NCBI RefSeq assembly: GCF_019331735.1
Contig: NZ_JAHBBH010000019.1
Span: 1-56,385, forward strand
From: Bifidobacterium miconis
GTDB taxonomy: Bacteria > Actinomycetota > Actinomycetes > Actinomycetales > Bifidobacteriaceae
Direction of reading: 5' to 3'
DNA: 56,385 bases
Below, piece by piece: positions 1 to 7,268 of the stretch (its first letter is position 1; every line of letters starts with the position of its first letter). The notes beneath the pieces were generated by a model. The model was not told the DNA's origin and did not search any database. It saw only the letters and a program-made list of their open reading frames with translations. Position numbers and translations under genes: made by a program.

Positions 1-2
1 TC

Positions 3-209
3 GACTCGAAGACCGCGATGCCCGCTTTGGCGAGCGGGCGCTTGTACTACATGCACATCCGGTATCGGGCCACCAACGAAATGACCGAAAGCAAGCCGGT
101 CTACTTCACCCAGCTCACCGCCAGCTCGACGTCGGTGCTCACGGACATGTACACGTTCGCCACCGGCCCCGAAAACAACAGCCCGAGCGTCCTCTACATC
201 ATGGACTGA
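3..209 (+). CDS. Prophage virion protein, C-terminal end only
   Basis: The reading frame is open at the left edge and stops with TGA at 207-209, so only the last 68 or so residues are visible. An internal ATG at 18 is not a convincing start because the frame continues upstream of it. The fragment (ending PENNSPSVLYIMD) has no motif I recognise. It lies directly before four small tandem phage genes and a lysis cassette on the same strand, so it is probably the end of a tail or minor structural protein. That role is inference from position only. Confidence 0.5.
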   Translation, partial: DSKTAMPALASGRLYYMHIRYRATNEMTESKPVYFTQLTASSTSVLTDMYTFATGPENNSPSVLYIMD

Positions 210-222
210 AAGGAGATCAACC

Positions 223-667
223 GTGGATATCGAGAATCTGGACACCGACCCGCAGTGCTTGCTGCAGCGGATGAGCTGGCGGTGTGACTCATCCAAGCAA
301 TCCAACGGCAAATGGTATTACGCGCGGAAGCAGGGCGAGGTGTCGTTCAGCATCCAACCTTCGCAGAAGACGATCCCCGCTAACGGGATCGTGGTCGTGA
401 ACTATCTGCGGGATGCTTCCGTCGGCTCCAAACCCACCGTGGAATATCCCAGCATGTGCAAAGTGCTGGCCAACAACGGCTGGCTGCTCGTCATTCAGGC
501 CCTGACCGAGAACATCTGCTCGATCCTGATCGACGAGGGAGGACTCGTCCTACGCAACGTGACAGTGCTTAAGACAATCGAGGAGTACAACGAAATGAGA
601 AAACGCGACCTCGCCCACATTGACCAGACCATCCGACCCCTAGTCCGCAACGGGGGGGGGGATGTAG
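223..667 (+). CDS. Small phage tail-region protein, paralogue 1 of 4, disturbed by a G10 run
   Basis: A GTG start at 223 follows the ribosome site AAGGAG at 209-214. The first 143 codons read as a coherent protein (MDIENLDTDPQ...), ending in a motif shared with the next three genes: an IEEYNEM segment followed by RPLVRN. The frame then meets ten G residues at 652-661. As written it reads on out of phase to 1233, overlapping the whole next gene, which is implausible. With nine G residues it would stop at once at TAG 665-667, giving about 146 residues like its siblings. I therefore end the gene there and flag the run as slippage, phase variation or sequencing error. Function is unknown; position suggests a tail-tip or adsorption component. 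Confidence 0.6.
652..661 (+). repeat. G10 homopolymer at the end of a phage gene
   Basis: Ten consecutive G residues lie at the last codons of the first small tail gene. Nine G would end the protein at TAG 665-667. Eleven G, or a ribosomal slip of minus one, would end it at TGA 720-722, which overlaps the ATG of the next gene at 719-721. Ten G gives a long unnatural read-through. Runs of this length are typical polymerase or ribosome slippage sites. Confidence 0.9.
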
Positions 668-718
668 ATCCCAGGGTCCTGCTCGCCGCCTTACTCGCTC
701 TTACTGGGTGGTGGCGGC

Positions 719-1198
719 ATGACCCGGATCGTGAATTATGTGCCGCGCGTGTGGCGCGAGACGTCGCAGCCGACGGACATCGACTGGACGGACGGCGTGC
801 TGACGCTCGCTCACAAGGGGTCTTCGTCCGAAACATTCGCGCAGAGCGATTCATTCCAAGTCGAGCAGTCGGGAGTGTACGTGATCGCAGGCCGGTGTTT
901 GGGCGTGACTCTACCGGACGGAGGGCAGAACACAACGCAGAACGGGCCGCTGCCCGTCTGGAATCCACAGTCTTGGGCGATCCCGCTGTTTGCCCCTCCG
1001 AAGACGGTCGAGGTGAAATCCTACGTGTTCGAGTTCCGGGTGCCGGACACGGTCAGGGAACTCGTCTGGCGCGTGTGCGCGCCGAACGGAGGCGGCGCCG
1101 TGTGGGACCGCCTGTTCCTGGGCTTGAAAACCGACTGGCAGGCGTTGCAGGCGCAGGCCCCGTCGTTCACCAGCGAAAGCCAACGCCTCATCCTCTAG
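719..1198 (+). CDS. Small phage tail-region protein, paralogue 2 of 4
   Basis: The gene encodes 159 residues from an ATG preceded by the G-rich stretch GGGTGGTGGCGGC, an arrangement also seen before the next two genes. The body (MTRIVNYVPRVW...) appears beta-rich with no hydrophobic segment. The C-terminus, KTDWQALQAQAPSF then QRLIL, matches the sibling pattern: an acidic residue and Trp, a leucine-rich turn, an aromatic, then a Leu-rich end. The four genes look like duplicated modules of one virion structure. No enzymatic motif is visible and the exact role is not known. Confidence 0.75.
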   Translation: MTRIVNYVPRVWRETSQPTDIDWTDGVLTLAHKGSSSETFAQSDSFQVEQSGVYVIAGRCLGVTLPDGGQNTTQNGPLPVWNPQSWAIPLFAPPKTVEVKSYVFEFRVPDTVRELVWRVCAPNGGGAVWDRLFLGLKTDWQALQAQAPSFTSESQRLIL

Positions 1199-1229
1199 CC
1201 GCTTCCTTCCCCGGAATGGGGGTGGCGCG

Positions 1230-1703
1230 ATGACGTACGCCAGAAATCTTGTGCGTCCGGAGACAATGGTCGGCTTTCCCCATAACAGCACCACCGGCAT
1301 GAACGGCACGAAGGGCGTCACCGTCACCGCCCAGGCCGGCATGCAGGAATGCTTCGCCGATTTCACGTTCAGCGGGTTGCGGAACACGCCTCTTGTGTTC
1401 CGTGTGGACGTGGGAGTCGTGAGCGGCGACCTATCGACCCTGCGCAATGGGATGATCGTGATCGCGCAACGCAACCCGTGGGTCACGCTCGGATATAGCA
1501 GCGTCACCAGCGGCACGGCAATCGTGAAATTCACGCCCACCAGCAGTTTCCTCATCCGCCTGTACTGCCCCGACGAAGGCAAGGCCGTCTACGATCGGTT
1601 CCTGCTCATGTCGGAAACAGACTGGGAGCAAACAGTGAAGGCGCTGGACGGAAGCGATTTCTTCGATGAGGACACCCGGCCTCTCATCCTCGGGGGGGCT
1701 TAG
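1230..1703 (+). CDS. Small phage tail-region protein, paralogue 3 of 4
   Basis: The gene encodes 157 residues and starts at ATG 1230, after a G-rich site 32 bases downstream of the previous stop. The C-terminus TDWEQTVKALDGSDFFDE then RPLILGGA carries the family motif most clearly. The last codons sit on a G7 run (1692-1698). With one G fewer, the frame would run on to a TGA overlapping the next start codon at 1752. The protein has no signal peptide or membrane helix. A tail-tip, fibre or decoration role is inferred from the tandem arrangement before the lysis genes. Confidence 0.75.
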   Translation: MTYARNLVRPETMVGFPHNSTTGMNGTKGVTVTAQAGMQECFADFTFSGLRNTPLVFRVDVGVVSGDLSTLRNGMIVIAQRNPWVTLGYSSVTSGTAIVKFTPTSSFLIRLYCPDEGKAVYDRFLLMSETDWEQTVKALDGSDFFDEDTRPLILGGA

Positions 1704-1751
1704 CCTCCTGACCCGTCAGGCGGCCGACTCCCAGGATTGGGGGCTGGCGGC

Positions 1752-2219
1752 ATGAGGATCGAGAATCTGTGTTTGGATCCGTCCGCGGCGAAGAATCATG
1801 CGGGGTGGCGTACGCAGGGCGTGCAGGATCCGACTACCGGCTTGTGGACGTACTCGATCAAGGAGGACGCGGACGGGGAGACCGGCACGTGCCTGATCTT
1901 CGGCAGTACGGTCGAATACGATGTGCCGTACGTGGCCGTGGTGGATTTCGCGACTCCGATCGTCGGAAACGTCGCCATCGGCCGGTTCGACACCAATCTG
2001 GGAACGAAAATCACAGCGACCGACACGAAAATCGTGTACCGGATCGTAGTACCCAACGCCAACGGGAACTCCCCGCAAGTCTACCTATGGTTGCAGAGCC
2101 GCGACACCGTGGTCACCCCGAAACGCGTCGGCCTGTACACGGTGGACGACTGGAACGCGCTCCAATCCCAGAACCTGACATGGTTCGACAAAACCAACTA
2201 CCCCCTGTTCAAACAGTAG
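1752..2219 (+). CDS. Small phage tail-region protein, paralogue 4 of 4
   Basis: I start this at ATG 1752 (MRIENLCLDPS), which follows the G-rich GGGGGCTGGCGGC. A TTG five codons upstream is in frame but would place that site inside the gene. The protein is 155 residues. Its beginning (MRIENL) resembles the first paralogue (MDIENL), and its end, DDWNALQSQNLTWFDK then YPLFKQ, fits the shared motif. This gene and the first one therefore look most alike, with two more diverged copies between them. Function is unknown beyond a probable virion role. Confidence 0.75.
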   Translation: MRIENLCLDPSAAKNHAGWRTQGVQDPTTGLWTYSIKEDADGETGTCLIFGSTVEYDVPYVAVVDFATPIVGNVAIGRFDTNLGTKITATDTKIVYRIVVPNANGNSPQVYLWLQSRDTVVTPKRVGLYTVDDWNALQSQNLTWFDKTNYPLFKQ

Positions 2220-2241
2220 AGGAAGGAAAGAAGGCCATGAC

Positions 2242-2559
2242 TTGACAGAGACGATTCCCGTGTGGGCGGTGGTCCTGACCGCCGTGATCGGGTCGGGGGC
2301 CACCGGCACGTTCACCGCGTGGATCCTGCGCCGGTTCGAGAAACCCAGCGCGCTGGAACGCGCGATGCGCCTGATCCTGTTCCTTCGATTGGAGGAAATC
2401 AACGACCGGCAGGTCGAGGACGGGCACGTGTGCCCCATCCACATCAAGGAACGCGCGGAACAGATCTACTCGGCCTACCACGATCTGGGAGGCAACGGGC
2501 TCGGCACCGCCATGATCGAGGACATCCGAGACGCGCACATCAAACCCGACCCCCAATAA
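2242..2559 (+). CDS. Phage one-helix membrane protein, possible holin partner
   Basis: The protein is 105 residues with one strongly hydrophobic segment at about residues 6-28 (VWAVVLTAVIGSGATGTFTAW). A charged, soluble C-terminal part follows. The reading frame only permits a TTG start at 2242, although an ATG with a better-placed GGAAAGAAGG site lies at 2237 and reads only Met-Thr-stop. It is followed by a terminator and the endolysin. A small membrane protein here could be a holin, antiholin or spanin-like factor. I cannot assign which, because a more typical holin lies downstream of the endolysin. Confidence 0.65.
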   Translation: MTETIPVWAVVLTAVIGSGATGTFTAWILRRFEKPSALERAMRLILFLRLEEINDRQVEDGHVCPIHIKERAEQIYSAYHDLGGNGLGTAMIEDIRDAHIKPDPQ

Positions 2560-2572
2560 CCCAATCGAATCA

Positions 2573-2603
2573 AAGCCCGGAGGCAAATGCTTCCGGGCTT
2601 TTT
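2573..2603 (+). terminator. Intrinsic terminator between tail and lysis genes
   Basis: AAGCCCGGA (2573-2581) and TCCGGGCTT (2592-2600) form a nine-base stem with a ten-base loop, followed by T residues. It separates the one-helix membrane gene from the endolysin. Confidence 0.85.
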
Positions 2604-2634
2604 CATGCCCGGAACCGGGCGGAAAGGAGCATGT

Positions 2635-3528
2635 ATGGCGTTAAACGGCATCGACATCGCCAGCTACCAGACAGGCATCGACCTCGCCAAAGTGCCGTGC
2701 GACTTCGCCATCGTCAAAGCCACCGAAGGCGTGTCCTATGTGAACCCGGCGTGGGGCGCGCAGATCGGCGGCGCGGCGCGGGCCGGCAAGCTGCTCGGCG
2801 CCTACCACTACGCCAGCGGCGGGAACGCAATCGCGGAGGCCGATTACTTCCTCACCACGTTCAACCCCTACAAGGGCAAGGCGATCCCGGTCCTTGACTG
2901 GGAGTCCGGCGGCAACAAGGCGTGGGGCAACGGCGCGTGGGTCCGCCAGTGGGTGAACCGCGTGCATGAGCGCACCGGCATATGGCCGCTCGTCTACGTG
3001 CAATCCAGCGCGATCAGCCAGATACCCGCGGACGTGCGCAAGACCTGCGGCCTGTGGGTCGTCCAATACGCGAACTACACGCCCACCGGCTACCAGTCGA
3101 CCCCGTGGAACGAGGGAGCGTACAGCTGCGCCATGCGCCAGTACACGAGCAGCGGCAAGCTCGACGGCTGGAACGGCAGCCTTGATTTGAACAAGTTCTA
3201 CGGAGACCGCGCCGCATGGCAGGCCTACGCCACCGGCGGCAAAACCACAACCACCAAACCAACCACCACTACCAGTGATCTCATCGAAGGAGTCATCAGC
3301 GATATGAAGGCAACGCATATCCTCTTCCAGTACAGCGGCGCGATCTGCGTGGCGAACGTGCTCGCCGGCACGTGGCGCGCGTTCCACGACCCCGAAGACC
3401 AGAAGGACACCCTCAACGTGCTCCGCCAGTCCGGAGCCAAGGTCGTCGAATGGGGCGCGCTCAGGGGCAAGCCCGGCCAGAACAAGGTCGAAAACCCCGA
3501 CGCATTCGGCATCCGCATCGACAAGTAA
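2635..3528 (+). CDS. Phage endolysin, glycoside hydrolase family 25 lysozyme
   Basis: This is a muramidase that cuts the glycan strands of peptidoglycan to release phage. I start at ATG 2635, a few bases after GGAAAGGAG at 2621-2629. The longer frame from 2587 would begin inside the preceding terminator. The protein has 297 residues. The GH25 domain spans about 1-205, with GIDIASYQ near the start (Asp7), the catalytic LDWES motif (Asp88, Glu90), and LDLNKFYGD near its end. A Thr/Lys linker (about 207-217) leads to a C-terminal domain of about 75 residues, presumably for cell-wall binding. There is no signal peptide, so export depends on a holin. An ATG at 3304, after AAGGAG at 3287-3292, could start the C-terminal domain separately. 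Confidence 0.9.
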   Translation: MALNGIDIASYQTGIDLAKVPCDFAIVKATEGVSYVNPAWGAQIGGAARAGKLLGAYHYASGGNAIAEADYFLTTFNPYKGKAIPVLDWESGGNKAWGNGAWVRQWVNRVHERTGIWPLVYVQSSAISQIPADVRKTCGLWVVQYANYTPTGYQSTPWNEGAYSCAMRQYTSSGKLDGWNGSLDLNKFYGDRAAWQAYATGGKTTTTKPTTTTSDLIEGVISDMKATHILFQYSGAICVANVLAGTWRAFHDPEDQKDTLNVLRQSGAKVVEWGALRGKPGQNKVENPDAFGIRIDK

Positions 3529-3540
3529 AGGAACACGATC

Positions 3541-3822
3541 ATGGTCAAAAACAACGGCAAACCCGACCTCGACGATCTCATCGACGGCAGCGAGGCCGAA
3601 AACCTCATCCTCTGGGGCAAGGCCGCGGCGATTCGCGCGATCAAGACCGCCGCCCAGTCCGCGGTCGCCGCCATCGGCACCACCACCCTGATCGGCTCGG
3701 TCGACTGGCGAGTCATCGCCGGCACCGCCGGACTCGCCGCAATCCTCTCACTGCTGACCAGCGCGGCAGGCATCCCCAAAGTCGACGACGGCCACAACGT
3801 CGCCACCATCGCAGGCCAGTAA
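3541..3822 (+). CDS. Phage holin, r1t-like family
   Basis: This 93-residue protein has a polar N-terminus and a long hydrophobic stretch. The pattern [12 protein letters not shown], then [24 protein letters not shown], then a short polar tail resembles the actinobacterial and lactococcal phage r1t holin family. It starts 12 bases after the endolysin stop and is followed at once by a terminator, so the two form a lysis cassette. Its expected job is to open the membrane so the signal-less endolysin reaches the wall. The family call rests on recognised sequence pattern and position. Confidence 0.8.
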   Translation: MVKNNGKPDLDDLIDGSEAENLILWGKAAAIRAIKTAAQSAVAAIGTTTLIGSVDWRVIAGTAGLAAILSLLTSAAGIPKVDDGHNVATIAGQ

Positions 3823-3826
3823 CCAA

Positions 3827-3864
3827 GAAGCGCCCCGTCTCCCAAGCGGAGGCGGGGCGCTTTC
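3827..3864 (+). terminator. Terminator of the prophage lysis cassette
   Basis: AAGCGCCCCG pairs with CGGGGCGCTT across a short spacer, followed by TTTC. The arms closely match another terminator at 4637-4685, so the oppositely oriented gene between them is flanked by similar sequences. Confidence 0.8.
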
Positions 3865-3877
3865 TCGCGTTTAATGA

Positions 3878-4624
3878 TCAGGCGTGATCTCTTACCATGG
3901 AGACCACATCGCGGTTTTTGCTGCGGATCGTGTCATCTGAAAGCATTTCGTCCGTGGTCATCCAACGGCAATCCTTGGAGTCCACATGGAACCGTTCCGC
4001 CTTCCACGCGTCGGGCATATGCAGGATATCGGCCTTGTAAAGCGTGTAGTCGTATACGCGGTCCTCGTTATGTTCGGCCGAATACTTCTCATGCGTTTCA
4101 TTGGTGACACGAACGAGTTTGAAGTCTTCCTTCGGGATGTCGAAACCGGTGGAAAGATAGTCGGTAAGCAGTCGAAGGTTCTCGGTCTCGCTGTCGGCGG
4201 TGGCATGGTTGGGGAAGAAATCGCAATCCCACCCGTTGTCATGGTAGAGAAGATAGCGGTTGCCGTCATTGATGGCAATGATGCTGCTGTGCTTCTCCGT
4301 CCGGTCCATGGCTTTCAACTCCTGATATAGATCCTCGGCACTATAGCCGTCTTTCCATGCAATGATAAGCCCGACAAGCGCATAGACGGTAACAGCTGCG
4401 GCAGCAAAACCGAACGGCACCGCCATCCACAAGGGAAGGTTCGAGGCAAACGCGGACAGTATGAGGAAGCATCCCTCAACGAACGCGACCGCATTCGTGG
4501 CTTTTGGGCCGAAACCTACGGCCTCGCGCCTCTTCTGCAGAAGCGTCTGCAACCGGTCGGAATCGATTCTCAATAACATGGTCTGCAATGGTACGCGAAC
4601 CACTGCATAACTGTGAGCCAACAT
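3878..4624 (-). CDS. Prophage cargo gene: two membrane helices plus degenerate Nudix-like domain
   Basis: This gene encodes 248 residues opposite to the late phage genes. There is a soluble N-terminus of about 40 residues, two hydrophobic helices (about 46-65 and 69-90), and a C-terminal domain of about 150 residues. The C-terminal part resembles a Nudix fold: YLLYHDNGWDCDFFPN fits the strand before the Nudix box, and WMTTDEMLSDDTIRSKN fits the usual C-terminal helix. The Nudix box itself is eroded: where the family has REUXEEXGU this protein has LLTDYLSTGF, so hydrolysis is doubtful. Base composition is visibly more AT-rich than its neighbours. It is probably a cargo (moron) gene expressed in the lysogen; exclusion of other phages is one possible role. 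An ATG at codon 16 is an alternative start. Confidence 0.65.
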   Translation of the reverse strand: MLAHSYAVVRVPLQTMLLRIDSDRLQTLLQKRREAVGFGPKATNAVAFVEGCFLILSAFASNLPLWMAVPFGFAAAAVTVYALVGLIIAWKDGYSAEDLYQELKAMDRTEKHSSIIAINDGNRYLLYHDNGWDCDFFPNHATADSETENLRLLTDYLSTGFDIPKEDFKLVRVTNETHEKYSAEHNEDRVYDYTLYKADILHMPDAWKAERFHVDSKDCRWMTTDEMLSDDTIRSKNRDVVSMVRDHA

Positions 4625-4636
4625 GACCCACTAATG

Positions 4637-4685
4637 GGAAGCGCCCCGTCAGTCCTCCATACCGGAGGCCGGCGGGGCGCTTTTT
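4637..4685. terminator. Second GCGCCCC/GGGGCGC terminator at the prophage end
   Basis: GAAGCGCCCCG pairs with CGGGGCGCTTT, with TTTTT on the plus side and an inner CCTCC/GGAGG stem. It is almost a copy of the terminator after the holin at 3827-3864. Confidence 0.75.
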
Positions 4686-4719
4686 GCGCCCTGGGAAACG
4701 TTTTTTCAGACCCCGCCGT

Positions 4720-4737
4720 GGGCACATTTTGGGCACA
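4720..4737. repeat. Spaced GGGCACA repeats near the prophage end
   Basis: GGGCACA occurs at 4720-4726 and again at 4731-4737, eleven bases apart, or one helical turn. They lie between the last phage gene and the tRNA-Pro gene. Paired short repeats in this position would suit integrase arm-type binding sites, but no integrase is visible to support that. Confidence 0.4.
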
Positions 4738-4782
4738 CATTGCCGGAAATTAGGTGAAAAATAGAGAAAAATGCGGAAAATA

Positions 4783-4822
4783 GAAAAGCCGCTCAGCCCT
4801 ACTCCCGTAAGGCAAAGCGGCT
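4783..4822 (-). terminator. Terminator after tRNA-Pro
   Basis: Read on the minus strand, AGCCGCT and AGCGGCT form a stem followed by TTTTCTATTTT. It lies about 20 bases past the 3' end of tRNA-Pro. It is either the tRNA's own terminator or one restored by the phage at integration. Confidence 0.6.
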
Positions 4823-4843
4823 ATTTTCCAATCTTCCAAAAAG

Positions 4844-4917
<74 letters not shown>

Positions 4918-4967
4918 ATCGGCGCGAAGCACCGAGTAGATAAATTACCATACGTCGAAGAAAAGGC

Positions 4968-5027
4968 AAAATCGCCGTGTCGCACACGGCGTGTTCCTTT
5001 GGAACAACGCGCATGCGACACGGCGAT
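4968..5027 (-). terminator. Large hairpin terminator after cmk-der
   Basis: A perfect 14-base inverted repeat (4971-4984 with 5014-5027) encloses a second TGTTCC/GGAACA stem at 4992-5006. On the minus strand it is followed by TTTTGCC. It lies about 105 bases past the der stop. Confidence 0.75.
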
Positions 5028-5132
5028 CACCGGTCAGCCGTTGCTGGGACGACGTGCGGGGATCCGCGGCGCAAAAGTCGCCGGCACGACCGCGCTCCGC
5101 CCATCCCACGAGCTTCCACGAGCTCCCACAAA

Positions 5133-7268
5133 CTACTTGCGCTTCTTCTTCTCGCGGATGTTCACCGAAATCTGGATCGGCGAGCCTTCGAAGCCGAATT
5201 CCTCGCGCAGCGAACGTTCGATGAAGCGGCGGTAGCCGTGCTCGAGGAAGCCGGTGGCGAAGATCACGAACCGCGGCGGGCGCGTCGAGGCCTGCGTGGC
5301 GAACAGGATGCGAGGCTGCTTGCCGCCGCGCAGCGGATGCGGGTGCGCGGCCTGAATCTGGCCGAGGAACGCGTTGAGCTTGCCGGTGGGGATGCGCTTG
5401 TCCCACGAGTCGAGTGCCTCGCGCATCGCGCGGGCCAGACGGTTCGTGTGCCAGCCGGTCTTGGCGGACAGGTTCACGCGGGTCGCCCAGGTGACGCGTT
5501 CGAATTCGGTCTTCCACAGGCGTTCCATGCGCTGGCGGTCGAATTCGTCCATGAGGTCCCATTTGTTGAACACGAGCACGATCGCGCGGCCCGCATCCAC
5601 GGCGGAGCTCATCACCTTGAGATCCTGATCGGAGATCGGCTGCGACGCGTCGAACAGCACCAAGGCCAGTTCCGAACGTTCGATCGCGGCCTGCGTGCGC
5701 AGCGACGAATAGTATTCCGCTCCGGACAGCTTGTGCAGGCGGCGTTTGATGCCGGCCGTGTCGATGAACAGCCAGTCCTCGCCGTCGACGCGCACGACTT
5801 CGTCGACCGGGTCGCGCGTGGTGCCGGCCAAATCGTTGACGACCGAGCGCTCCTCGTGCGCGAGCTGGTTGAGCAGCGACGACTTGCCGACGTTCGGACG
5901 CCCGACGAGCGCGACGCGACGCAGATTGGTCGGCGTGAGGAAGCCGGAGGTCTTCTCCGCCTTCTTCAGCGAGTCGATCGCGGCGTCGAGCAGGTCGCCC
6001 ACTCCCCTGCCGTGCATGGCGGAGATCGAATACGGCTCACCAAGTCCGAGCTTCCAGAATTCGGCGGCCATGTATTCGCTGGCGGCGTCGTCGATCTTGT
6101 TGACGGCGAGCGTGACGGGCTTGCCGGACGCGCGCAGCAGCTTGACGATGCGCTCGTCGGTGTCGGTCAGGCCGACCGATCCGTCCACGACGAACACGAC
6201 CGCGTCGGACAGCTGCATGGCGATCTGCGCCTGCGACGCGATCGCGGAGTCGATGCCTTCGACGTCCGCTTCCCAGCCGCCGGTGTCGACGAGTTTGAAG
6301 TCGGTGCCCACCCATTCCGCATCGTAGCTGACGCGGTCGCGGGTCACGCCGGGCGTGTCCTCGACGACGGCGGCGCGACGTCCGAGGATGCGGTTGACGA
6401 GCGTGGACTTGCCGACGTTCGGACGTCCGATCACGGCGAGTACGCCGACCTGCTTGGGGCCGTTGCCCCGGTCGGCGTCGGCGGGTCCGCGCTGCGCGAC
6501 GAGCGCCTCGTCGGCCTCGTCCAGATCGTAGTCGTCAAGGTTGGCGACGTACTGCTCGTACTCCTGCTCCTCGATCGCGTCCTCGACCATGCCGATGAGC
6601 ACGTCGAGCGTCTGCTCGAAGTCGAGGTCCGAATTGTCGAGTGTGGTGACGCCGTCGGCGGCGGTCATGAAGCTGGTGACCTTCGAATCGGCCTTGTCGC
6701 GTGCGGCGACGTCGTCGGATCCGACGGCTCCCGCACCCACGGCCTGTCCGGTCCGTCGGGCCTGGCGCACCTCCTCGCGGGCAGTGAGCAGGACGCGCAC
6801 CTCGGCGTCCGGAGCCACGACCGTGGTGATGTCACGGCCTTCGGCGACGACGCCGCGTCCCTCGGAGAACGAGTCGACCGCGGATTCGCGCATGATGAGC
6901 GCGCGCTGCGCCGCGACGAGCACGTGCCGCACGGGCACGATGCCGGACACCTTCGAAACATGGGACGAGACTTCGGACGAGCGGATCGCGTCGCTGATGT
7001 CCTCGCCGTCGGCGAACACGCGCGCGTCGTCCGGGTCGACGGAGATGTCGAAATGACCGTCGGTGAAGAATTCGCCCACGGTTTCCGTGACGAGCTGCTC
7101 GTCGAGCGATGCGGCGTCGAGATCGATGCCGCGGTGCAGGCACCACCACGCGCATGCGCGGTACATGGCGCCGGTGTCGAGATAGGCGAATCCGAAATAC
7201 TTGGCCAGCGCCTTGGACGTGGAGGACTTGCCCACACCGGCGGGACCGTCGATGGCGACGCGGATCAC
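5133..7268 (-). CDS. der: Bifunctional cytidylate kinase / GTPase Der
   Basis: One 711-residue protein joins two usually separate enzymes. Residues 1-232 are cytidylate kinase (CMP/dCMP to the diphosphate), with the nucleotide loop GPAGVGKS at 8-15. An acidic linker (about 233-270) leads to the ribosome-assembly GTPase Der, which has two G domains with loops GRPNVGKST (281-289) and GRPNVGKSS (456-464), NKID at 390-393, and a C-terminal KH-like domain. The start is GTG 7268, whose GTGA overlaps the stop of rluB, suggesting translational coupling. Frame upstream of this lacks kinase similarity. The same fusion is known in bifidobacterial annotations. Confidence 0.95.
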   Translation of the reverse strand: MIRVAIDGPAGVGKSSTSKALAKYFGFAYLDTGAMYRACAWWCLHRGIDLDAASLDEQLVTETVGEFFTDGHFDISVDPDDARVFADGEDISDAIRSSEVSSHVSKVSGIVPVRHVLVAAQRALIMRESAVDSFSEGRGVVAEGRDITTVVAPDAEVRVLLTAREEVRQARRTGQAVGAGAVGSDDVAARDKADSKVTSFMTAADGVTTLDNSDLDFEQTLDVLIGMVEDAIEEQEYEQYVANLDDYDLDEADEALVAQRGPADADRGNGPKQVGVLAVIGRPNVGKSTLVNRILGRRAAVVEDTPGVTRDRVSYDAEWVGTDFKLVDTGGWEADVEGIDSAIASQAQIAMQLSDAVVFVVDGSVGLTDTDERIVKLLRASGKPVTLAVNKIDDAASEYMAAEFWKLGLGEPYSISAMHGRGVGDLLDAAIDSLKKAEKTSGFLTPTNLRRVALVGRPNVGKSSLLNQLAHEERSVVNDLAGTTRDPVDEVVRVDGEDWLFIDTAGIKRRLHKLSGAEYYSSLRTQAAIERSELALVLFDASQPISDQDLKVMSSAVDAGRAIVLVFNKWDLMDEFDRQRMERLWKTEFERVTWATRVNLSAKTGWHTNRLARAMREALDSWDKRIPTGKLNAFLGQIQAAHPHPLRGGKQPRILFATQASTRPPRFVIFATGFLEHGYRRFIERSLREEFGFEGSPIQISVNIREKKKRK

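Noticed and set aside
668..1233. Continuation of the first tail-array gene to 1233
   Set aside because: After the G10 run the translation becomes Arg-rich and lies out of frame over a convincing gene, so it is a slippage consequence, not a natural extension.
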